Below, in pieces: positions 60,201-64,000 of a DNA stretch of 64,000 bases; position 1 is the first letter of the stretch, and every line of letters starts with the position of its first letter. Origin of the DNA: Skeletonema tropicum (taxonomy: Eukaryota; Bacillariophyta; Thalassiosirophyceae; Thalassiosirales; Thalassiosiraceae); the NCBI GenBank assembly GCA_037178625.1, contig CM074134.1, positions 2,666,001 through 2,730,000 on the forward strand. Reading direction: 5' to 3'. The notes under the pieces were generated by a model, which had not been told where the DNA came from, did no database searches, and saw only the letters and a program-made list of their open reading frames with translations. A program made the translations under genes and the position numbers.

Positions 60201-60448
60201 GTAACAGTGTGGAATGCACTCCAATCTATGGAGATGAAACCAGCGCTGCCGTCGTCGTGCTGCCATTTGGTAGCGGAGAAGTCATTTACGTAGGTGATGA
60301 CTTCAACTCCATGGGCTATGAGGTAGATGGGTTTCATAGAGATTGTACCTACAAAAACAGTAAATGGGTAACTTCTGCTTTCGCAGGTGGCCTACTGGAA
60401 GCGTTAGAGTTAGAGTCACCTTCCGAGTTATATTCCGTGTTTGAGTAG
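48230..60448 (+). CDS. Giant secreted PS-rich protein with nine tandem globular domains
   Basis: 4072 codons with no stop. A signal peptide lies at residues 14-33 (MYLAFFGSIAALIPPFAHGS), so Met14 (48269) is a likely alternative start. Residues 103-145 are a Cys-rich module (CLDTPNWKDKLGNVC...DC...NCCNC, six Cys or more) common in secreted diatom proteins. Residues 160-270 are a PS-rich linker; 272-440 a unique domain (GGRVVATFIATFGFTGIDIT); 445-915 a 49-residue repeat array (PSDEPSLNPSASFQPSNDPS type). Then nine copies of a domain of about 239 residues, each starting ESRVGIYSQPGLNGLNN, joined by PS linkers. Each domain has DIFVMVDMENSLDGW, ILNDYVSNGGTLLMTR and VLPFGGGEVIYIGFDFY, reminiscent of ThuA/class-I amidotransferase-like Rossmann folds, with several Cys. 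A cell-wall or extracellular adhesive role is plausible, not shown. No membrane anchor is visible at the C-terminus (SELYSVFE). Confidence 0.85.
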   Translation: MAKHLEQRTTTTSMYLAFFGSIAALIPPFAHGSQPPALLPSASASRSLRRKHHQSNNVSSTSPDITSPLPAAVVPPPVFSPAAVSNLHTHMKSDTLKLRAATCLDTPNWKDKLGNVCAHYGLFDCSSSSDFAGDMGPATKNCCNCGGGSHTLPLTLTNSFKRSSSPTKSANPSSSSSSKPSSNPSEFLVGIEGNQSSANAVAAAKTGKDSKRPRSKSPKPKASLPSAQPSDNPSFRPSDEPSVEPSSGPSEVPSASLEPSLSLEPSISPTTLLGGRVVATFIATFGFTGIDITTLDNSALSSFSTLLEGVMGDAVPVPEGSSSEAEVTVRSIDHEGGSEFSVVFDNSLSALCSPEAACPEAQTSLLEFAYAVKLEIINRESNGSFTNDIQNSLTSDPIDGLSRRLRTQTRSRSRKLAGIETTGVEVSDPVGQTTLRSAKPSMKPSISTNPTSEGDEPSLKPSASFQPSNDPSLKPSTSLRPSHEPSVEMSSGPSEVPSASLQPSDEPSLNPTASFQPSNDPSLKPSTSLRPSDEPSVEPSSGPSEVPSEVPSASLQPSDELSLNPSASFQPSNDPSSNPSTSLRPSDEPSVEPSSGPSEVPSASLKPSDELSLKPSASFQPSNDPSSKPSTSFKPSDEPSVEPSSGPSGVPSASLQPSDEPSLNPSASFQPSNDPSLKPSTSFKPSDEPSVEPSSGPSGVPSASLQPSDEPSLNPSASFKPSNDPSLKPSTSLRPSDEPSVEMSSGPSEVPSASLQPSDEPSLNPSASFQPSNHPSLKPSTFFKPSDEPSVEPSSGPSEVPSASLQPSDELRLSLNPSASFQPSNDPSLKPSTFFKPSDEPSVEPSSGPSEVPSASLQPSDEPSLNPTASFKPSNHPSSNPSTSLRPSDEPSVEPSSLLSTEPSSKPSSSLEPSSTSSIKESRVGIYSQPGLNGLNNVGYCSTETDNLVSIVRYFAKTDDRFASIVVDTSIKSFGDASLADKLAAMDIFVMVDMENSLDGWNAASQGILNDYVSNGGTLLMTRTWTSSGVEFLNAVFDGWDLTRSTSCTHADKNIANAAGTAWEDGADTLTCPLYEGISTFDRLNCNSVECTPIYGDETRAAVAVLPFGGGEVIYIGFDFYRAGYEVDGFHRDCSFRGHAYVTSAFAGGLLEALELESPFESSSQPSFEPSSVHSLPPSSQPSPAESSMNPSSQPSSWSLLSTEPSNDPSLKPSTSFKPSPSHEPGVEPSSGPSEVPSASLQPSDEPSLNPTASFKPSNHPSSNPSTSLRPSDEPSVEPSSLLSTEPSSKPSSSLEPSSASSIKESRVGIYSQPGLNGLNNVGYCSTETDNLVSIVRYFAKTDDRFASIVVDTSIKSFGDASLADKLAAMDIFVMVDMENSLDGWNAASQGILNDYVSNGGTLLMTRTRTSSGVEFLNAVFDGWDLTRSTSCTHADKNIANAAGTAWEDGADTLTCPLYDSISTSDRLNCNSVECTPIYGDETRAAVAVLPFASGQVIYIGFDFYRAGYEVDGFHRDCIFRGHAYVTSAFAGGLLEALELESPSESSSQPSLEPSSVHSLPPSSQPSSAESSMNPSSEPSSWSLLSTEPSNDPSLKPSTSFKPSPSHEPGVEPSSGPSEVPSASLQPSDEPSLNPTASFKPSNHPSSNPSTSLRPSDEPSVEPSSLLSTEPSSKPSSSLEPSSASSIKESRVGIYSQPGLNGLNNVGYCSTETDNLVSIVRYFAKTDDRFASIVVDTSIKSFGDASLADKLAAMDIFVMVDMENSLDGWNAASQGILNDYVSNGGTLLMTRTWTSSGVEFLNAVFDGWDLTRSTSCTHADKNIANAAGTAWEDGADTLTCPLYEGISTFDRLNCNSVECTPIYGDETRAAVAVLPFGGGEVIYIGFDFYRAGYEVDGFHRDCSFRGHAYVTSAFAGGLLEALELESPFESSSQPSFEPSSVHSLPPSSQPSPAESSMNPSSQPSSWSLLSTEPSNDPSLKPSTSFKPSPSHEPGVEPSSGPSEVPSASLQPSDEPSLNPTASFKPSNHPSSNPSTSLRPSDEPSVEPSSLLSTEPSSKPSSSLEPSSASSIKESRVGIYSQPGLNGLNNVGYCSTETDNLVSIVRYFAKTDDRFASIVVDTSIKSFGDASLADKLAAMDIFVMVDMENSLDGWNAASQGILNDYVSNGGTLLMTRTWTSSGVEFLNAVFDGWDLTRSTSCTHADKNIANAAGTAWEDGADTLTCPLYEGISTFDRLNCNSVECTPIYGDETRAAVAVLPFGGGEVIYIGFDFYRAGYEVDGFHRDCSFRGHAYVTSAFAGGLLEALELESPFESSSQPSFEPSSVHSLPPSSQPSPAESSMNPSSQPSSWSLLSTEPSNDPSLKPSTSFKPSPSHEPGVEPSSGPSEVPSASLQPSDEPSLNPTASFKPSNHPSSNPSTSLRPSDEPSVEPSSLLSTEPSSKPSSSLEPSSASSIKESRVGIYSQPGLNGLNNVGYCSTETDNLVSIVRYFAKTDDRFASIVVDTSIKSFGDASLADKLAAMDIFVMVDMENSLDGWNAASQGILNDYVSNGGTLLMTRTRTSSGVEFLNAVFDGWDLTRSTSCTHADKNIANAAGTAWEDGADTLTCPLYDSISTSDRLNCNSVECTPIYGDETRAAVAVLPFASGQVIYIGFDFYRAGYEVDGFHRDCSFRGHAYVTSAFAGGLLEALELESPFESSSQPSFEPSSVHSLPPSSQPSPAESSMNPSSQPSSWSLLSTEPSNDPSLKPSTSFKPSPSHEPGVEPSSGPSEVPSASLQPSDEPSLNPTASFKPSNHPSSNPSTSLRPSDEPSVEPSSLLSTEPSSKPSSSLEPSSASSIKESRVGIYSQPGLNGLNNVGYCSTETDNLVSIVRYFAKTDDRFASIVVDTSIKSFGDASLADKLAAMDIFVMVDMENSLDGWNAASQGILNDYVSNGGTLLMTRTWTSSGVEFLNAVFDGWDLTRSTSCTHADKNIANAAGTAWEDGADTLTCPLYEGISTSDRLNCNSVECTPIYGDETRAAVAVLPFASGQVIYIGFDFYRAGYEVDGFHRDCSFRGHAYVTSAFAGGLLEALELESPSESSSQPSLEPSSVHSLPPSSQPSSAESSMNPSSEPSSSSWSLLSSEPSSKPSSSLEPSSASSIKESRVGIYSQPGLNGLNNVGYCSTETDNLVSIVRYFAKTDDRFASIVVDTSIKSFGDASLADKLAAMDIFVMVDMENSLDGWNAASQGILNDYVSNGGTLLMTRTWTSSGVEFLNAVFDGWDLTRSTSCTHADKNIANAAGTAWEDGADTLTCPLYEGISTSDRLNCNSVECTPIYGDETRAAVAVLPFASGQVIYIGFDFYRAGYEVDGFHRDCSFRGHAYVTSAFAGGLLEALELESPFESSSQPSLEPSSVHSLPPSSQPSPAESSMNPSSQPSSWSLLSTEPSNDPSLKPSTSFKPSPSHEPGVEPSSGPSEVPSASLQPSDEPSLNPTASFKPSNHPSSNPSTSLRPSDEPSVEPSSLLSTEPSSKPSSSLEPSSASSIKESRVGIYSQPGLNGLNNVGYCSTETDNLVSIVRYFAKTDDRFASIVVDTSVKSFGDASLADKLAAMDIFVMVDMENSLDGWNAASQGILNDYVSNGGTLLMTRTWTSSGVEFLNAVFDGWDLTRSTSCTHADKNIANAAGTAWEDGADTLTCPLYEGISTSDRLNCNSVECTPIYGDETRAAVAVLPFASGQVIYIGFDFYRAGYEVDGFHRDCSFRGHAYVTSAFAGGLLEALELESPSESSSQPSLEPSSVHSLPPSSQPSSAESSMNPSSEPSSSSWSLLSSEPSFKPSSSLEPSSALSIKESRVGIYSQPGLNGLNNDGSCQTETDNLVSIVRYFAKTDGRFASIVVDTSIKSFGDASLADKLAAMDIFVMVDMENSLDGWNAASQGILNDYVSNGGTLLMTRSSMSRDLDFLNAVFDGWDLTRVSCTGAYKNVANAAGTAWEDGADRLVCQISNHINCNSVECTPIYGDETSAAVVVLPFGSGEVIYVGDDFNSMGYEVDGFHRDCTYKNSKWVTSAFAGGLLEALELESPSELYSVFE
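49590..50985. repeat. Coding tandem array, about 150-bp unit (49-residue PS repeat)
   Basis: About nine units. Each encodes PSDEPSLNPSASFQPSNDPS, then LKPSTSLRPSDEPSVEPSSG, then PSEVPSASLQ. Units differ by a few codons (SLRPS or SFKPS; VEPSS or VEMSS; one has an extra EVPS, one an extra LRLS). The high DNA similarity between units points to expansion by slippage or unequal exchange. The minus strand reads as Met/His-rich ORFs, which are shadows. Confidence 0.9.
50990..60431. repeat. Coding tandem array of nine domain units (1152 or 912 bp)
   Basis: Domains start at 50990, 52142, 53294, 54446, 55598, 56750, 57662, 58814 and 59726. Spacing is 1152 bp except 912 bp between copies 6-7 and 8-9, where 240 bp of PS linker is absent. 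Copies 1-8 appear about 99% identical in DNA. Copy 9 is clearly diverged from its middle on (RSSMSRDLDF; VSCTGAYKNV; a different Cys pattern). Confidence 0.93.
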
Positions 60449-60904
60449 TGAGTAATATTTCCACACATTTGGGGTATGATGACTCATTGGAATGTCTCAA
60501 ACAATCTTACCGAGACGGACTAGTCAGCAAGAAGAACCTTGCTTCGGCTCTTCTTGCCCAGCCATCAGGCTGCTCTAGACGAGACAACGCGTCAACAGAG
60601 GGACATGGCATAAAATGTTTTTGCTCGACTAATGTAACCGCTGAACTGGTGAAGTAGGTAGCTATCTCTCTCTCTCTCCAGTTGGTATGCATTCTTCATT
60701 CAATCTCTTTCTGACAGGTACAAATGGCTCTTGAAAGCAATCAGGTGCAGTGTGAGAAAAAGACATACTTGTCATCAATGAATGCAAAGTTTGATTAGGA
60801 CATTCGCTTGCAGCCTCTGCTATTCAGTCTTACACCGTCCACTGCCTACCCTCCGCTCACGATATAAGGGCTTCTCTCTTCTGTGTGAAAGTATGCCCAT
60901 GCAG
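60449..60904. other. 3' region of the giant gene
   Basis: It contains a CT microsatellite near 60666-60678 and no recognisable gene. Duplicated fragments of the KOW region begin near 60905. Confidence 0.5.
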
Positions 60905-61031
60905 ATTTGTGTCAATCGGAAACATGCCCAAAGACAATCGGAATCAGATCAATTCTTGCAGATATATAGTCAATCCAGTTGTGTAAAATCAATCTGACAA
61001 AAGCTGATCCAAAAGAAATGTATTCAGATCC
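60905..61031. pseudogene. Duplicated 3' ends of the KOW gene and the 490-aa gene
   Basis: Plus strand: matches the last 60 bp of the KOW gene (GTCAATCGGAAACATGCCCA; ATCAGATCAATTCTTGCAGA) with a small deletion and a TATA insertion. It is followed by the end of the 490-aa gene on the minus strand (reading DLNTFLLDQLLSD), with the spacer shortened. The frame is broken in both. It equals 31709-31893 of the window. Confidence 0.82.
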
Positions 61032-61035
61032 GTAT

Positions 61036-61278
61036 GCTTTCGCTGACCTCGTTGTCGGCACATTGTACAACAACTTCTTGACAAACAAAGAGGGATTTGA
61101 GGGAAGATTGCTTGCCTTACTCTCTGCCGGAGGGACGAAAGATTTTGCTGATGCTCTTGGACCATTTGGGCTTGATCCAACTAGCTCTACTTTCTGGACA
61201 GAAGCCCTGACCGCTCATTTGGGTGAGCTTGTGAACGAAGCAGAAAAGATTGCAAAGGAGCTAGGTTATGTTGAGTGA
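61036..61278 (+). pseudogene. Peptidase (pepF) 3' fragment
   Basis: From YAFADLVVGTLYNNFL to the native stop KIAKELGYVE, the 80 C-terminal codons of the gene at 33727-35798 with only synonymous-looking changes. It is fused directly to the 490-aa gene fragment. No active site. Confidence 0.88.
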
Positions 61279-61990
61279 GAAAAAGGGTTGGAAAGAGTGT
61301 TTCGCCAGGAATATGAATATGACTGCTTGTATTCCGTATACTTCATCATTACGGCGAGACAACTTATTCAATACCTAAATCAATAGAGATGTCCATTATT
61401 GTAGTTGCCTGCACGTTTGCGTCAGGGTTTCGACGGATAATACTTACTGCCGTACAGTCTCTACAATCGATCTCGATTTTTTCATTTTACGTAGGTAGGT
61501 CGACAACAAAACGGAAAATGTCGCTGCTTGGGCTAGAATTGGCCGATGGCTACGATTCAAAGTGTACACACATCCTAGTTTAAACTATAGAGGTGTCGGG
61601 AGCATTGGATACGCCTCACGAGGCTCGTTCGTGATGGAGCACGTCTCTCACGGGGAAGTTTAGATCTTCGCCCTAAAATTCCCCTCATGGATAACGAAGC
61701 CCAGTGCATATGTTTCTTCCAGTCTCTAAATGAATATTGTATTAAATGAAACGGATGCTTATTCTCCAAGCAATAAGCAACTGTATATCGTGATGATGTT
61801 CCCCAATAAAATGTATGAATGAATAATCGACGGAGTATATTTCAGTATATACACACATCATCATCAGGTGACATTCTGCACAATAGGTGGAATAGGTTCT
61901 GCCCTCACATCATCCTCATCTTTACCATCACCATCAGCTGCTGCAACAACCTCACTAATCACAGCAACATTATCCCCTCTAACCACAAAT
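61036..61990. repeat. Segmental duplication, copy 2
   Basis: Partner of 35556-36473 (see there). Here the LSM8 end is intact and continues into the whole gene, so the LSM8 side of this copy is the ancestral one. Confidence 0.88.
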
Positions 61991-62166
61991 AAACCCAGCT
62001 CCACCTTTTCCACCGGTGCCTCCATCGAATAAACCTTTTCATAGGATTGTTTCAATATTAAATTTTGAAGTTGATCGTAGCCTAACAATGTTCCCGTGAT
62101 GAGGCGTCCATCGCAGGTTAGAAGTGTTACAGATTTATTGGTTAGTTCTGAAAGGGTGGATGCCAT
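61864..62166 (-). CDS. LSM8: U6 snRNA-associated Sm-like protein LSM8
   Basis: 100 residues from MASTLSELTNKSV; the frame is open further upstream to 62253, but this Met gives the family's normal length (about 96) and start. Sm1 motif: SVTLLTCDGRLITGTLLGYD with the RNA-binding DGR; QNLILKQSYEKVYS; Sm2 motif: LGLFVVRGDNVAVISEV, with RGDN that contacts the U6 3' oligo-U. LSM8 versus LSM1: VYSMEAPVEKVELGLFVVRG and the C-terminal IRAEP-like VRAEPIPP match LSM8 proteins, which direct the LSM2-8 ring to U6 snRNA in the nucleus for pre-mRNA splicing. Convergent with the duplicated peptidase tail. Its 3' third is copied at 36338-36473. Confidence 0.9.
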   Translation of the reverse strand: MASTLSELTNKSVTLLTCDGRLITGTLLGYDQLQNLILKQSYEKVYSMEAPVEKVELGLFVVRGDNVAVISEVVAAADGDGKDEDDVRAEPIPPIVQNVT

Positions 62167-62549
62167 TGTGATTGTGGTGTTTTTATAATATGCTATGAGA
62201 AAGTTGTCGGATATTGAAGAAACGTTTGTCACGTTCCTACTTATATGATGCAACTGTCGGTTTTATGAGGAGAGAAATGCCTCCGAGCGTGTTAAACGAT
62301 GAGAAATGCGGGAGGATCAAGAAGTAGATGAGAGTGTGCGCTGTGTCCTGCAGGCTGTAGCTGCGCTGGGGGGTGGCTAGATATTATATGATGCAGTGAT
62401 GATGATAGTGGCAGCTAGCTGTGTGGATGTAGTTGTTAGGAGTATTTGTTACTCCTATTTCAATAAAAATGATGCGATCTGGGAAATAATACCTACTGCA
62501 TTCGTTATCAGTTAGCACAGATAATGTCGCCTCTTGAGGGCCCACAGAC
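62167..62549. promoter_or_regulatory. Upstream region of LSM8
   Basis: 383 bp between the LSM8 start and the foldback element. No distinct motif is claimed. The foldback element sets a physical limit to the promoter. Confidence 0.35.
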
Positions 62550-63333
62550 CAAGGGTAAATAAGCAGGGTTGGCGTCGTTTTGTGAAATTTCAAAATCAAT
62601 TTACCATCTCGTCCGCTAACCGGTATTCGAATTTAGCGATCTATTACGCATTCCAACGTATCGCTGCTACGATTAAAAGTGTGCAGGAAACGGCATCAAA
62701 TTTTTGTTAAGTAAGAGTGTCGTTACGGCTTTGAGTTCCCTATAATTGAGTCTCGCTCCCTTTCATTGAGTCTCGGTTGTCCTACCTGATCTCCGTCATT
62801 GAAAGCTCAAATTGAATACTCAACCAAAACGACGTTGCCGCCGCTGAAATAGACCTAGTTAATAGCCGTAATATGGGCCGATCGGTGGCTGATTGTTACT
62901 GTGGATTATTATGTTCATGTTATCGTGCTTGGATCCGCTGGAAACGCTCCTTGGGACGTTCAATAAGCATTGTTCAGTGGGCGGTGCTCGCCGGACGTGA
63001 CCGTCTAATATTGCCTTCATACTGCCTTCTCTCAGGGGATTAGGCAGCGGCGAGGACTCCATCACCAAAATAATAATCCATAGTAACGATCAGCCACCGA
63101 TCGTCCAATATTAAGGCGATTGACTTGGTCTATTCCAGCGGCGGCAACGCTGACCATGATGCCGTGTGCCGTGCCTTGATCGGCGTGGTGCGTGAGTTGC
63201 TGATCATTCCTGTTCTGACCGGCACTGCGTTTCGCATTCCAGTTTCCGGACGAGACGGTAACGGTACTCGGCATTTTTACTAGGTAAAATTTTTGCGGGA
63301 ACCGTCGTCGCCAACCCTGCTTATTTACCCTTG
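62550..63333. mobile_element. Foldback element, copy B, uninterrupted (784 bp)
   Basis: Terminal inverted repeats CAAGGGTAAATAAGCAGGG at 62550 and the complement ending at 63333, identical over about 25 bp and partly beyond. The inner parts pair too (GAAATAGACCTAGTTAATAGCC against GGCGATTGACTTGGTCTATTCC). Flanks share CCACAG (62542-62547 and 63334-63339), a doubtful duplication. It corresponds end to end to 10373-12363 without the nested hAT-like element. Confidence 0.85.
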
Positions 63334-63729
63334 CCACAGCGCAGACGTACTTTAAAATTTCTGTTGCATATCTATTTTTTGCTCTCCTAAAAAAAAGACA
63401 AAAGGCTTCTTTTGTAGGAGTGTAAGAAAGTAATCTTCTATTAGATTATCGTAAAAACTGATATCAGCCTAATCAGGTTTCTGAATCAAACTAAATTAAA
63501 CGTTTTCTAGTGCACGAGAAAAAGTGTAAGTGAAAGTATGTATCTTAGGTGCGTATTGTTCTAATGCATATACTTAGGAGTAGTAGGTTCTTTACTAATT
63601 TAAAATTCGAGGTGAAAAGTAAAAATGTGGTTTTTGTTTTATAGTGCTTGGTATTTCTTCGCTATCGCTATCGTTCAAACAACCACACACAAAAGGGGTC
63701 CTCTCTCTCCTCCTCCTCTTTCACTAGAT
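63334..63729. other. 3' intergenic region of the lipoxygenase-like gene
   Basis: AT-rich. It contains the gene's 3' untranslated part and no other feature that I can support. Confidence 0.45.
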
Positions 63730-64000
63730 CTAGATATCAATCGATGCAGGTACATTCTTGGGATTCAAGTAATTGTATGGGGGTTTGTTGGCTTTCTCAG
63801 CCTCATCGTTCCTAGCTTCAATTTCCTCGCTGATGACGTTAAGATTTTTGAGGAACTTATCGTAAGCTTCCGTCCCATGGACTTCGAATTTATCGGCCAG
63901 GTTGTCGATGCAATTCTTCGAAGGTGTCGTGAGCAAACTAACCATATCAAGAAAATCAGTAGCTGCGGGACGGCCAGTTTGCGTCGACTCTCTCAGCCAG
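63730..64000 (-). CDS. Lipoxygenase-like protein, C-terminal 89 residues (5' part outside)
   Basis: The minus-strand frame is open from the window edge (WLRESTQTGRPAATDFLDMV) to TAG at 63730-63732. The ending FLKNLNVISEEIEARNDEAE followed by PPYNYLNPKNVPASIDI fits the lipoxygenase C-terminus: FxxxLxxIxxxIxxRN, then Y-x-x-L-x-P-x-x-(I/V)-P-x-S-I-x-I. The last Ile carboxylate is the fifth iron ligand in this family. Diatom lipoxygenases make oxylipins from polyunsaturated fatty acids. The His ligands lie outside the window, so the call rests on this tail only. Confidence 0.65.
   Translation of the reverse strand, partial: WLRESTQTGRPAATDFLDMVSLLTTPSKNCIDNLADKFEVHGTEAYDKFLKNLNVISEEIEARNDEAEKANKPPYNYLNPKNVPASIDI

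Noticed and set aside
60989..61180. 63-codon minus-strand ORF ending DLNTFLLDQLLSD
   Set aside because: A fusion of antisense peptidase sequence with the duplicated tail of the 490-aa gene; covered as duplicated fragments.

Overview
The window is eukaryotic nuclear DNA, most probably from a centric diatom. The signs are GT-AG introns of about 90-100 nt, an HSF-type DNA-binding protein of the diatom style, an F-box/LRR protein of a family I associate with Thalassiosirales, secreted proteins with long PS-rich (EPSxxPS) linkers, LSM8, organellar IF-2, a lipoxygenase-like C-terminus, and intergenic space packed with DNA transposons and MITEs. Species is not resolved.

Left part (1-10.1 kb): the 3' end of an organellar IF-2 gene (+), a YecM-like gene (-), a decayed Mutator-like element with TIRs (2971-4384), a 238-bp hAT-type MITE with a perfect 8-bp target duplication (4432-4669), an orphan 281-aa ORF, an F-box/LRR gene with one frame break, and a secreted UAS-UBX protein (-).

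10.4-24.5 kb is a transposon graveyard. A foldback element (10373-12363) carries a nested hAT-like insertion (10916-12128). A mariner-type element with TA duplications follows (12452-14435). A Q-rich putative nuclear protein (14951-16618) is next. Then come a 3.3-kb DNA transposon with a spliced transposase-like gene (17156-20486), a second foldback element (about 20932-21600), and three adjacent MITEs (22564-24514).

24.8-36.9 kb: an HSF-type regulator; a 3.1-kb decayed transposon with about 325-bp inverted termini (26451-29558); a KOW-repeat protein; an orphan 490-aa gene; and an M3-family oligoendopeptidase F with a frame break. After the peptidase lie a broken LSM8 tail and a second piece of the peptidase 5' end.

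37.2-48.2 kb: a long, intact DDE transposase gene (1109 aa), a second, shorter copy of the hAT-like element (41098-41883, perfect 8-bp duplication), minisatellites, and about 4.5 kb with no convincing gene.

48.2-60.4 kb is one open frame of 4072 codons. It encodes a secreted, PS-rich protein carrying nine tandem copies of a roughly 239-residue globular domain; eight are nearly identical and show a mosaic of shared variants. A MITE copy ends about 40 bp before its start codon.

60.5-64 kb: duplicated ends of the KOW, 490-aa and peptidase genes are fused together next to an intact LSM8 gene. Then come an uninterrupted copy of the foldback element (62550-63333), which serves as the 'empty site' for the nested insertion at 10.9 kb, and the 3' end of a lipoxygenase-like gene (-) that runs off the window.
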